From assembly GCA_902826455.1 (NCBI GenBank), contig CADEEV010000045.1:1-35579 (forward strand): 35,579 bases of DNA. The letters run 5' to 3'. The notes under the pieces are model-generated. The model saw only the letters and a program-made list of their open reading frames with translations, did no database searches and had not been told where the DNA came from. The DNA is from an uncultured Acidobacteriota bacterium (GTDB lineage: Bacteria > Acidobacteriota > Vicinamibacteria > Fen-336). This document shows positions 25,267 through 34,131 of this stretch, one piece after another; positions within the stretch are counted from its first letter, which is position 1; every line of letters begins with the position of its first letter. A program made the position numbers and the translations under genes.

Positions 25267-26490
25267 GTGATCCCCCGCACGGCGGCGGCGCTCGTCCTGG
25301 CACTCGTCCCGCTCTCGGCCGCGGCCGACACGATCACGCTGACGAACGGCCGCGTGATCCAGGCGGACCGCACCTGGTACCAGGGCGACCAGCTGCTCTA
25401 CGAGAAGAACGGCGGCACCTACGGCCTGCCGAAGAGCATCGTCCAGAAGCTCGAGCAGCGCTCGCTGCCGGCGCCGACTGGCGACCCCGACATCCTGGAC
25501 GCACGACGCCTGCTGGCCGACGGCAAGCTCGTCGAGGCCGTGCGGCGCTTCCGCGCGGTCACGACCCGCGATCCGCGCCTGATGGCCGCGTGGCAGGGCC
25601 TCGCCGAGGCGTCCCTCGCGATCGGCGACGCGCGCGCGGCGCGCGAAGCCGCGGCCCAGGCCGTGCGCCTCGATCCCGCGAGCGCTCGCTCCCAGGCCCT
25701 GCTCGGCGACGCCTACACGGCCGGCGGCGATCGGGCCGGCGCCGAGGAGGCCTACCGGCGCAGCCTCGCGCTGCGCGCGGACCCCGACGTGAAGCGCAAG
25801 CTCGGCGACGTGCTGCCGGCTCCCACGGCGCCCTCGCGCGGCGCCCAGTTCCGCCTCAAGTACGACGGGGGCGTCAACGAGCCCCTCGGCGTCGCCGTGC
25901 TCAAGTCGCTCACCGATTCCTACGCAGAGTTCGCGGCCCGCCTCGGGATCAGCCCCGAGGATCCGATCACGGTCGTGCTCCAGACCTCGACCGAGTTCCG
26001 GGATCCGCGCGTGCCCGGCTGGGCCGAAGGCGTCAACGACGGCACGATCCGCGTGCCGGTCCAGGGCCTCGCGGCTCCCACGCCGCGCCTCGTGCGCGTG
26101 CTGCGCCACGAGCTGGCCCATTCCTTCATCGCGGCCCGCACGGGCGGCAACTGCCCCACCTGGCTCCAGGAAGGCATCTCGCAATGGCTCGAGGGCGGCG
26201 ACCCGACCCGCGAGGACGCGCGCCTCGTCAAGGCCGCGAAGGACGGCCACGTGCTGTCGCTCGCGAGCCTCGAGGGGCCCTTCGACACGCTGTCCGAGCC
26301 CGACGCGGAGCTCGCGTACGCCGAGAGCCTCTCGGCCGTCGCCCACATCCTGAAGCGCAGCGGCGAGCCGGGGCTGGTGCGGCTGCTGGCCGCCCTCGGC
26401 GACCGCCTGCCGTCGGAAGAGGCGCTCCCGGTGGCCCTCGCCCTCAGCTACCCCGAGCTGCAGAAGAGCTGGCTCGACAGCCTGAAGTAG
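25267..26490 (+). CDS. Exported TPR / peptidase MA-like metalloprotease
   Basis: A 407-residue protein with a signal peptide (PRTAAALVLALVPLSAAA), a short N-terminal strand region (TITLTNGRVIQADRTWYQGD), about three TPR-like repeats (about 75-180) and a C-terminal peptidase-MA/gluzincin-like domain. The zinc motif is intact: HELAH at 281-285, and the downstream Glu302 in WLQEGISQWLEGG is the likely third ligand. The start is GTG 25267, 5 nt after the previous stop; no Shine-Dalgarno is visible, so coupling to the DUF4388 gene is likely. The family is widespread in Acidobacteriota and relatives, with unknown substrates. With a SPOR-like membrane neighbour, an envelope processing role is reasonable but inferred. 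The gene converges on the glycosidase, with 4 bp between stops. Confidence 0.83.
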   Translation: MIPRTAAALVLALVPLSAAADTITLTNGRVIQADRTWYQGDQLLYEKNGGTYGLPKSIVQKLEQRSLPAPTGDPDILDARRLLADGKLVEAVRRFRAVTTRDPRLMAAWQGLAEASLAIGDARAAREAAAQAVRLDPASARSQALLGDAYTAGGDRAGAEEAYRRSLALRADPDVKRKLGDVLPAPTAPSRGAQFRLKYDGGVNEPLGVAVLKSLTDSYAEFAARLGISPEDPITVVLQTSTEFRDPRVPGWAEGVNDGTIRVPVQGLAAPTPRLVRVLRHELAHSFIAARTGGNCPTWLQEGISQWLEGGDPTREDARLVKAAKDGHVLSLASLEGPFDTLSEPDAELAYAESLSAVAHILKRSGEPGLVRLLAALGDRLPSEEALPVALALSYPELQKSWLDSLK

Positions 26491-26494
26491 CGGC

Positions 26495-29400
26495 CTAGCG
26501 GCCGGCGGCGTCGATCGGATCGCCCGGCGTCGTCGCCAGCACCTTCCCCGTCGCGCGCTCGAACAGCACGAGGCGCGCCCGTCCCGCCGCGACCGGGATC
26601 GATCGCGCCTTGCCGTCGATCACGACGCGGCGCCGGGCGGCAAGCGCCGTCTCGTTGACGCAGGTGACGAGCAGTGCGCGCGGCGCCGCCAGCACCCGGG
26701 CCGCCACGCGATCGTCCGACGGGTGCACGAGGACGCCGGCGCTCTTGAGCGCGGCGCCGAGCAGCGCCGCGAGCGGCTCCGGCTCCCGGGCGAACTCCAG
26801 CGGCAGCGGCTCGCGCCAGAGCGCCGCGGCCGTGTCGAAGGCGCCCGGGCCCTTGCGCAGCCGCTCGCCGAGCTGGCCGTCGAACGTGGCCCAGCCCGAG
26901 CCCCAGCGCGTGCGCTCGTGAACGGCCAGCGGCAGGTTCTCCGCGACGGCCCCGAGCGCCACGAGCGCCTCGCTGCGCCGGCCGTACGCATCGCCCTCCA
27001 GGGCGCCGGTGATCACGACGCGCGCGCCGGCGGCCGCGGCCGCGAGCAGCGCGCGGGCCGCCTCGTCGCTCAGCAGCTCGGGGCTCGGCACGATCACGAG
27101 CCGGGCCGGGGCGAGGCGCGCGCCGCCCAGGCGCTGGTCGGAAACCGCCGTCGGCACGACGCCGAAGCGCTCCGCGAGCAGGCGCACCACGCGCTTCGTG
27201 GCCTCGAGGTCCCCGGGACGCGCCGAGAACAGCCGCGCGTGGGGGATCACGAGCAGCACCGGGTCGGGCTCGAAGTCGTCGAGCCACGGCGCGGCCTTCC
27301 CGAAGAACGCCGCGGCGTCCGTGAGCGCGGCGAGCTCCGCCTTGGCGGTGCCGTCGGGGCGGAACACGCCGATCACGGACTCGTTGTCGATCGGCTGGAA
27401 CGGGTTGATGTTCCAGGCCCACTCGACGGCGCCCGCGCCGCGCGAGGCGAACGCGTAGGCCACCTTGCGCTCGAACAGCGCCGCGGCCTGGGCCTGGCTG
27501 CGCCACGGCCGGCCGTCGGCGTCCTCGAGCCGCATCAGGCCCGTCTCCTGATGGAGGTTCGGCTTCTCCGGCACCTTCGTCATGACACCGTCCCACAGCA
27601 GGTCGTCGTTGTTCCACCAGGTGTGGATCGCCGTGTAGTCGAGGGACTCGGCCATCAGCTGCTGCGCGGGACGCGTGTACGTGCCGCCCTCGTCCTGGCC
27701 GAGGGTGACGAGGGCGTCGCCCGAGGCGGCCCTCAGGATCTCGCGCAGGCGCCGCGCCCAGCCCGCGACCGCGTCCTGCGAGAAGAGCGCGAAGTCGTGG
27801 GCCTTCCGCGGCTGTCGCCCCTCGCGGATCATCGCGTAGCCCTGGTCCTCCTGGCTCGGCAGGTCGAGCAGGCCGTCGGTCGGCTCGCGCCAGAGGTCCC
27901 TCAGCACGCCCGGTTCGGAGCCGTGGCGCGCGCACCCAGCTCTCCCAGGCGGCGCGCTCCACCGGATCCCCGACGGGCCGGTTGCTCCAGATCGCCCACG
28001 GCGGCGCGTACGAGGGCTCGTTGATGAGGTCCCAGTGCACCCACGGCACGCCGCGATAGCGGCTGGCGACGAGCGTGAGGAAGGCCCGCTGTCCGTCGAG
28101 GGCGCGCGGGTCGAGGAACGGGTTCGTCCCGCCGTAGTACGGCGGCTGGAACGCGAAGAACGTGAAGCAGACCGGGATCCGATGGCGCGCCGCCGTCATC
28201 ACGTAGGCGTCGAGGGCGAGGAGCGCGCTCTCGTCGAAGGCGCCGGGGTCGAGCATCGCCCGCGACCACGCGGTCCACAGGCCGGTGCGCACGAGGTTCA
28301 CGCCGCGCCGGGCCATCTCGGCGAAGTCGCGGTCCCACTGGTGCGGGTTGGGCTCGAACAGGAACTTGCGATGGACGTCCGAGGCCATGTACGTGGTCCC
28401 GACGATCGGCGTCACCGCGCCGTCGCTGCGGAGCCAGTCGCGCGAGACCGTGAGCCGCGGTCCGGTCGTGAGCAGCGTCGTATCCCGGACCCAGAAGCCG
28501 GTGGTGGCCGTGCGGGGCGCGAACGGCGCCTCGGGCACCGCGACCTCCACGTGGTACAGGCCCGGGGCGAGCGGCGCCGCCGTCGGCAGCGACACGGTGC
28601 CGGTGCGGAACTCCGCGGGTCCGTCGAGACGCGCCTCGCCGGCGAACAGCTCCCGGCCCGCGCCGTCGGTGAGACGGACGGTCGCGCGCGCGGGCACGGC
28701 CTCGCCGGCCCGCGGGACCGGACGGTTCACGACGACGCGCACCGCGCCGGTCTCCCCGGCCTCGAGCGTCGCCCGCAGCGGCCGTGCCTCGACCTGGCCC
28801 GCGCCCTCGAGAGCGCGGCGCACCAGCGCCTCGACCAGCGCGGCGTCGAGGGTCGCGTCCGACGGCGCCAGCACCCAGCGCGCGCCCGCGTCGGCGCCGC
28901 GCAGGCGGTCGATGGCGAGCAACGGGCAGGCCCGCGGCAGACCGAGGGAGTCCACCACGTGGACGAGCGGCCGCAGCACGCCGTCGCGCACGCCTTCCGA
29001 GCCGCCCTCGTTGGCCATGTCCTTCCGCGTCGCGAGCCGGACCGTCAGCTCCCACGTGCGCGCGGGCTCCGGCGTGACGCGATCCCAGCCCGAGCCCGCG
29101 ACGCTCGTGACGGTCGCCGGCCCCGCGATGTCGCCGCGCGCGACCGTGTCGGCCGGGCCGATCTGCAGCTCGTGGGCGAACGTCGGCTGGCGCGTCGCCA
29201 GGACGTAGCGGCCCTCGACCAGGCGCACCGGCTGGGCGAACGGCTCGCCGCCCAGCACCACCAGTCCCCCGCCCTGCTGCACGAAGTCGCGGATCGCCGG
29301 CCATGCCTCGAGGGGGAAGGCGCTGCCGTACGGAAGGATCAGCGCGTCGAAGGCCGGCCGCTTCAGCTCGCGCTCGAGCGCGGCGGGCGACTCGAGGACC

Positions 29401-29570
29401 GTGACCGGCACGCCGCCCAGGGCCTGAGGCAGGTTCTCCAGGACGGGAGCATCGACGGTGGGAAAGCCCGGCGCCGAGAACAGCGCGGCACGCGGCGCCG
29501 CGGCCGCGGCGTCAGGCACGACGGAAAGAAGCAACGCGCCGGCGAGGAGGCCCGCCGACGCGGCCCTCAC
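26495..29570 (-). pseudogene. Secreted clan GH-A glycoside hydrolase, frameshifted
   Basis: Two frames together encode one exported protein of about 1025 residues. The first part (GTG 29570 to about 27930) has a signal peptide, a ThuA/GATase-like region (VTVLESPAALERELKRPAFD), beta-sandwich segments, and the start of a TIM barrel with the acid/base motif HWDLINEPSY (Glu518). The second part (about 27930 to TAG 26495) continues the barrel with the nucleophile region LVTLGQDEGGTY (27689-27691), then WWNNDDLLWDG, VEWAWNINPFQPIDNE and a C-terminal domain resembling GH42-type trimerisation and sandwich regions. The frames join at a CG-dinucleotide run at 27926-27933: adding one CG restores ...WVRARHGSEPGVLRDLW. 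Without correction the two catalytic glutamates are on separate products. The rest shows no stop or decay, so this is recent damage, a sequence error, or slippage. The GTG overlaps the epimerase stop. Confidence 0.78.
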
Positions 29571-30505
29571 GCTCCGTAGGCCTGCCGATACCAGTCGACG
29601 GTGCGCCGCAGGCCCGTCTCGAAATCCACGAGCGGCCGGTAGCCGAGCAGCTTCCGGGCGAGGCCGATGTCCGCGAGGCTGTGGCGGATGTCGCCCTTGC
29701 GCGCCGGCTTGCGGGTGGCCTTGGCGACGCCGCCGGTCTGCTTCGCGATGGCCGCGAGCACCTGCTTCAGGCTGACGCTGCGGCCGGTGGCGAGGTTCAC
29801 CGACTGGCCCGCGAGGCCCCTGGCCTTGAGCGCCTTCAGGTTCCCGGCCACGACGTTCGCGACGAACGTGAAGTCGCGGGTCTGGCCGCCGTCGCCGTAG
29901 ATCACGGGCGTGCGGCCCTCGAGGAGCGCCGTCGTGAACAGGCTGATGACGCCGCTGTAGGGCGAGCCCGGGTCCTGGCGCGGGCCGAACACGTTGAAGT
30001 AGCGCAGGGTCAGGGTCTCGAGGCCGTAGAGCTCGTGGAAGATGCGGAGGTAGTGCTCCCCCATCAGCTTGCCCACCGCGTAAGGCGAGAGCGGCTTCGG
30101 TTCCATGCTCTCGCGCTTCGGGGACTCCTTGCGCTCGCCGTAGACGGACGACGAGCCCGCGTAGATGAAGCGCCGCACGCCGGCGTCGCGGGCGGCGTTC
30201 AGCATCTCGAGGGTGGCGGTGGCGTTCGCGCGATGCGAGAGCGACGGCTGGTCGACCGAGCGCGCGACGCTCGGCACCGCGGCCTCGTGGTAGACGACCT
30301 CGATGCCCTGCACCGCCTTGCGCGCGGCCCGCGGGTCGGCGCAGTCGCCCTTCACGATCTCCACGTCGCCGCGGACATCGCCGAGGTTGTGGCGCTTCCC
30401 CGAGAACAGGTTGTCGAGGACGCGGACGTCGTGGCCGGCCTTCACGAGTGCGACCGAGAGGTGGCTGCCGATGAATCCGGCCCCACCGGTGACGAGAATC
30501 TTCAT
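29567..30505 (-). CDS. NAD-dependent sugar-nucleotide epimerase/dehydratase (extended SDR)
   Basis: A 312-residue extended short-chain dehydrogenase of the UDP-glucose/UDP-GlcNAc 4-epimerase type. It starts MKILVTGGAGFIGSHLSVAL with the GxxGxxG NAD site (residues 7-13), has VVYHEAAVPSVARSVDQP, the catalytic SSSVYGE and SPYAVGK (Tyr/Lys pair), LRYFNVFGPRQDPGSPYSGV and GDGGQTRDFTFVANVV. This pattern is usual for epimerases that make activated sugars for surface glycans. The exact sugar is not readable. A -10-like TAGTCT (30520-30515) lies 9 nt before the ATG, so the transcript may be nearly leaderless. The GTGA overlap joins it to the glycosidase, suggesting polysaccharide turnover and surface-glycan synthesis are co-expressed. 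Confidence 0.9.
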   Translation of the reverse strand: MKILVTGGAGFIGSHLSVALVKAGHDVRVLDNLFSGKRHNLGDVRGDVEIVKGDCADPRAARKAVQGIEVVYHEAAVPSVARSVDQPSLSHRANATATLEMLNAARDAGVRRFIYAGSSSVYGERKESPKRESMEPKPLSPYAVGKLMGEHYLRIFHELYGLETLTLRYFNVFGPRQDPGSPYSGVISLFTTALLEGRTPVIYGDGGQTRDFTFVANVVAGNLKALKARGLAGQSVNLATGRSVSLKQVLAAIAKQTGGVAKATRKPARKGDIRHSLADIGLARKLLGYRPLVDFETGLRRTVDWYRQAYGA

Positions 30506-30546
30506 GTTCCGGACAGACTACAACAGGGTCGTCGACAGTTGTGAGC

Positions 30547-30936
30547 GTTCGCAGAGCGGGTCTATAAGCCGGATCCTGTCGCCGGAGCCGAAGCCCCGGC
30601 CGGCGATCATTCCTCTAGCCCTGCGATTGCTCGCAGGGTCCAGCGACCTACCCGGGAGCTTCGGCCGGGCCAGCCTCGAACGCCCCCCTATTTGGTCTTG
30701 CTCCGTGCGGGGTTTGCCGTGCCCGTCGTGTCACCACGCCGGCGGTGCGCTCTTACCGCACCGTTTCACCCTTGCCACCCCGGGTCGCCCCGGAGTTCGG
30801 CGGTCTATTCTCTGTTGCACTTTCCCTGAGGTCACCCTCGCTGGCCGTTAGCCAGCGCACTGCCCATGGAGTCCGGACTTTCCTCCCCGGCCCGGTGACG
30901 TAGGACCGCGGCGATCGCCCGACCCGCTCTGCGAAC
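30547..30936 (-). ncRNA. rnpB: RNase P RNA (bacterial type A)
   Basis: About 390 nt encode the catalytic RNA that cuts 5' leaders from pre-tRNAs. The ends pair exactly over 16 bp (P1: 30936-30921 with 30562-30547). Conserved core elements appear on the minus strand in order: GAGGAAAGTCCGGAC (P4/J3-4), GGGAAAGTGCAACAGAGAA, GGTAAGAGCGCACCG, GGAGCAAGACCAAATAGG, GGGTAGGTCGCTG, AGGAATGATCG and ACAGGATCCGGCTTATAGAC. P3, P12 and P13/14-like stems indicate type A. The 5' end lies 6-7 nt after a TGCTATACT extended -10. Open frames across this region are accidental. No intrinsic terminator is evident downstream; the epimerase gene follows in the same direction. Confidence 0.97.
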
Positions 30937-30941
30937 GAGGC

Positions 30942-30950
30942 AGTATAGCA
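30942..30950 (-). promoter_or_regulatory. Extended -10 promoter of rnpB
   Basis: TGCTATACT (30950-30942) gives an extended -10 whose expected initiation site, 6-7 nt further on, coincides with the 5' end of the RNase P RNA at 30936. There is no -35 match. It begins right next to the TAG stop (30957-30955) of the VWFA-related gene. Confidence 0.72.
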
Positions 30951-30954
30951 GCCG

Positions 30955-33900
30955 CTACCGGGCGAGCCCGTCGCGGAGGCTCTTCAGCACCGCGTCCAGA
31001 TGGCGCGACGGGCCGAGGTGATAGGCCAGCCAGCCGTCCATCGGCTCGTCGGCCGCGGGGGTGGCGAGCGCGGTCTCGCGCACGGTGGCGATCCCGGCGC
31101 CGCGCTCGCCGGAGCGCACGAGCGCGTAGCTCAGGGCCATGTGGGCGGCCTGGGAACGCGGGTTCACCGCGAGCGCCGCCTTGTAGCTCGAGAGCGCGTC
31201 GGCGATGCGTCCCTTCCTCTCGGCCACGTCGCCCAGGAGAAGCAGGGCGAGCTGCTCGACCATCGGGTCGTCCGAGGCGGCCGCGATCCGGAGCTCGGGC
31301 TCCGCCTGCTCCGGCTTGTCGCGGCGCAGCAGGACCCGGCCCAGGCGCAGGTGCGCCTCGGCGAGATCGGGCCGCGCCTGGAGGGCGCGCCGGTAGAAAT
31401 CCTCCGCCTTGCCCAGGCCCTGGGCACGGTAGGCCACGAGCTGGAAGCGCGGCAGGGACTGCCAGCCGTCGGGCGGGGTCTCGAGATGGGTGCCGGGCGG
31501 CACGCTGTCGAGGGTCGAGCGGAAGTCCCAGATGGCCCCGAGCGCCAGCAGCGCGTCGGGGTTGCCGGCCTTGGCGCTCTCGTCGAGGACGCTCTCGGCC
31601 TCGCGCAGGCGCGCCGCGCCCAGCAGCTGATAGCCCACGGCCAGCAGCCACTGCCCCCGGAAGGCGCCGTCCTTCGTCTTCTCCAGGAACTGACGGCCCG
31701 CCGCCGAGTGGGCCGTCGCCGCCGGCGCGTCGCCGCGGTCCTCGGCCGCGCGCGCGGCATCGAGGTGCAGCACGGCCGCCGCGCGCCGGCACGCCTCGTC
31801 GCAAGCGGAGCCGCCGCGCGCGCCGTCGACCGCGGCCTTGAGCTCCCCCAACGTCCAGGACGACGCCGACGCGGCCGCGCCCGCGTCGCCCTTGCGATAG
31901 CTGTCGACGAGCGCCAGGTACCCGGCCGGGTTGCGGGGGCCGACGGGCACGCTCGCCGCGGCACGGGCCACGGCCACGGGATCGCCGACCACGAACGCCT
32001 CGGTGCGCTCGAGGGTCCGGCCCGCAAGCTCGTCGCGGATCTGCAGCACCAGCTCGTAGCGGCCCTGCGCCATCGTCTCCAGGGGCACGACGAGGGTCTG
32101 GGTCAGGTCGCCTTCGGGTCCCGGGGCCAGCGGGCTCGGCGGCTTGCTCGCGAGGGCGCGCCCGTCTGCGGCGCGCAGGCCGTAGCCGACCGTGACCTTC
32201 GGGCCCTGGGGCCCGGGCGCGGCGCCGAAGACCTCGAACATCCCGAACAACTTCGAGCCCGGAGCGAAGTGGCGCCGCGCGAGCATCACCGGCAGTTGTC
32301 CGCCTTGTACGTTCTCCAGCGTGTCCGTGAGCACCGGCGTGCTGGTGCGAAGGCCCTCCATCGCGGGCACGACCAGGCGCTGGCGTACCGAGCCGACACG
32401 GCCCGACTGCGGATCGCGCACCACGAGGCGCGCGTCGTAGGCGCCGGGGGGAAGCGAGAACGCCTGCTCGATCGCGGCCCAGCGTGCGCCCAGGGGATCC
32501 GCCCGCGTCGGCTTCACGGCCACGGTGGCTTCCTTGCGCAGAGGCGGCCCCGTGTCCGGCGCGAGGACGGCCAGCGTCTCGAGCACGCCGCCGAGACCTG
32601 CCGGGTCCACCTCGGCTTCCAGCACGACGCTGGTGCGTCCCCCGGCCGAGCCCGCCACGTAGGACGCGAGGCGCAGCGGGATGCCGCCGGCGTCGAAGGG
32701 CGCGTCGGCGAGCGACCGCAGGCGCGTCGCGGCGGTGGCCGGCGGCTGCGGTCCGCGCACGAAGTAGCCGCGGCGCGCCCGCAGCTCGACCCCTGCGCGC
32801 TTCACGCGCACCTCGATCCTGCGGAAGTCACCCGCCTTCGTGCCGGTCGGAGGCTCGTAACCGAGCAGGTAGTAGCTCTCCGATTCGCGGGCCACGCGGT
32901 CGAGGCCGGCGGCCAGGTCGTTGCTGTTCCGCAGCGTGAAGCCGCCGGTGTCGAGGGCGACGTTGTCGGCACCCGCCGCGACGCGATTGACGTCCTCGAC
33001 GATCTCGAACTGGTCCCGCTCGTCGGACGAGGGCCGGATGTCGGCGGAGTGCGTCCAGGCGCCGCCGACGAGCCCGCGCGCGTCCATGAAGTAGAGCGCG
33101 GCGTTGGCCCGCTGCGCCGTGGCCACGAGCTCCTGCCGGCCCATCGCGGTCTGCTCCTCGATGAAGCCCTCGGAGAGCAGCATCACGGTCTTGCGTCCCC
33201 GGAAGCCTTCCAGCAGCTCGAGCGCGCGCGTGACGGCGTTGAACGTCGCGGTGCGGCGCGTGAGGGCCTCCGTGTAGATCTGGGACGCCTCGGCCACGAT
33301 GCGCGGCGTGAGCACGTCGACTCCGGCGACGTTGATGGAACCGCGCACCGTGCCAGTGTCTCCCCCGCCGAACTCGTCGGATCGACCGCCCGCCTCCCTG
33401 CCGGGGATGACCTCGACTTCCATGTCGTAGAGGCGCTTGCGGACGCGGGCCAGCACCGTGGGATCGCGGCGCGCCGCCAGCATGGCCTCGTAGTCGCTCA
33501 TGTACCGCCCCGACACGCGCTCGGGCCGCTTGCCCTGCAGCCCCTCGAGGGTCTCGAGCAGCGCGGGGGCCGCCTCGGGCAGCGTCGCGCGGTAGCCGGG
33601 AAGCCCCGACGTCGGCACCAGCCACACGTGATCGCCCGGCCGCAGCTTTCCCACGAACTCGGTGACGGCCTTGCGTACGGCCCGGGCCGTGACGGGCGAG
33701 AGGTGGTTGTCATCGAACGCGAGCAGGAAGACGCGGCCGCGATCCTGCGCGGCGCGGGCGTTGCTCGCGAAGCCCTCGACCACGACGCCGGCCGGCGCTG
33801 CCTCGGACGCGATCGAGCGCACGGCCTCGAACGAGATCAGGGGGCGCGGCGCGCCCTCGTCGAGGACCTCGAAGTCGCCGCGCTGCAGGTCGCCGATCGG

Positions 33901-34065
33901 CCGGCCCGAGTCGTCGAGGGCGAGGACGTCCACGAGGACCTGATCGGTGCCGGCGGAGAACTCGACCGGAGGCGTCTGCGCCAGGGCCGGGAGGGCGAGC
34001 ACGGCCCAGACCAGGAGCGAGCGCGCGTGCCGAGTTCGCGTTTCCAGCGGTTCTTGATCCGGCAT
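30955..34065 (-). CDS. Secreted VWFA-related (Acidobacterial) protein with C-terminal TPRs
   Basis: A 1036-residue exported protein. After a basic N-terminus a signal peptide (LLVWAVLALPALAQ) leads into FSAGTDQVLVDVLALDDSGR, PIGDLQRGDFEVLDEG, the hallmark opening of the VWFA-related family abundant in Acidobacteriota. The VWA-like domain has VFLLAFDDNHLSP in place of a canonical DxSxS metal site, then LELLEGFRGRKTVMLLSEGF, VALDTGGFTLRNSNDLAAGL and YYLLGYEPPTGTKAGDFRRI, then VRVKRAGVELRARRGYF. The middle is beta-rich. About residues 860-985 contain TPR-type repeats (FYRRALQARPDLAEAHLRLG, ALSSYKAALAVNPRSQAAHM). Likely a periplasmic or surface protein-interaction scaffold; function unproven. The ATG at 34065 lacks a strong Shine-Dalgarno. 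The rnpB promoter directly follows the stop. Confidence 0.87.
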   Translation of the reverse strand: MPDQEPLETRTRHARSLLVWAVLALPALAQTPPVEFSAGTDQVLVDVLALDDSGRPIGDLQRGDFEVLDEGAPRPLISFEAVRSIASEAAPAGVVVEGFASNARAAQDRGRVFLLAFDDNHLSPVTARAVRKAVTEFVGKLRPGDHVWLVPTSGLPGYRATLPEAAPALLETLEGLQGKRPERVSGRYMSDYEAMLAARRDPTVLARVRKRLYDMEVEVIPGREAGGRSDEFGGGDTGTVRGSINVAGVDVLTPRIVAEASQIYTEALTRRTATFNAVTRALELLEGFRGRKTVMLLSEGFIEEQTAMGRQELVATAQRANAALYFMDARGLVGGAWTHSADIRPSSDERDQFEIVEDVNRVAAGADNVALDTGGFTLRNSNDLAAGLDRVARESESYYLLGYEPPTGTKAGDFRRIEVRVKRAGVELRARRGYFVRGPQPPATAATRLRSLADAPFDAGGIPLRLASYVAGSAGGRTSVVLEAEVDPAGLGGVLETLAVLAPDTGPPLRKEATVAVKPTRADPLGARWAAIEQAFSLPPGAYDARLVVRDPQSGRVGSVRQRLVVPAMEGLRTSTPVLTDTLENVQGGQLPVMLARRHFAPGSKLFGMFEVFGAAPGPQGPKVTVGYGLRAADGRALASKPPSPLAPGPEGDLTQTLVVPLETMAQGRYELVLQIRDELAGRTLERTEAFVVGDPVAVARAAASVPVGPRNPAGYLALVDSYRKGDAGAAASASSWTLGELKAAVDGARGGSACDEACRRAAAVLHLDAARAAEDRGDAPAATAHSAAGRQFLEKTKDGAFRGQWLLAVGYQLLGAARLREAESVLDESAKAGNPDALLALGAIWDFRSTLDSVPPGTHLETPPDGWQSLPRFQLVAYRAQGLGKAEDFYRRALQARPDLAEAHLRLGRVLLRRDKPEQAEPELRIAAASDDPMVEQLALLLLGDVAERKGRIADALSSYKAALAVNPRSQAAHMALSYALVRSGERGAGIATVRETALATPAADEPMDGWLAYHLGPSRHLDAVLKSLRDGLAR

Positions 34066-34131
34066 CGTGGCCGTCCTGTCTGCCCCGGTGCCACAACTGT
34101 CTCACATTCCGTACAACAAGTTGAACGACGG

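Noticed and set aside
26488-26503. Tandem TAGCGGCC repeat at the convergent 3' ends
   Set aside because: Two copies of an 8-mer in high-GC DNA, with no stem-loop plus T-run. Most likely chance.
30303-30851. 182-codon open frame across 30303-30851
   Set aside because: It lies antisense to the epimerase gene and across rnpB, whose RNA signatures fully explain the region.
34066-34100. Sigma54-like TGGCAC upstream of the VWFA-related gene
   Set aside because: The following GC is 9 rather than 12 positions after the GG, so the -24/-12 spacing is wrong. No promoter call made.
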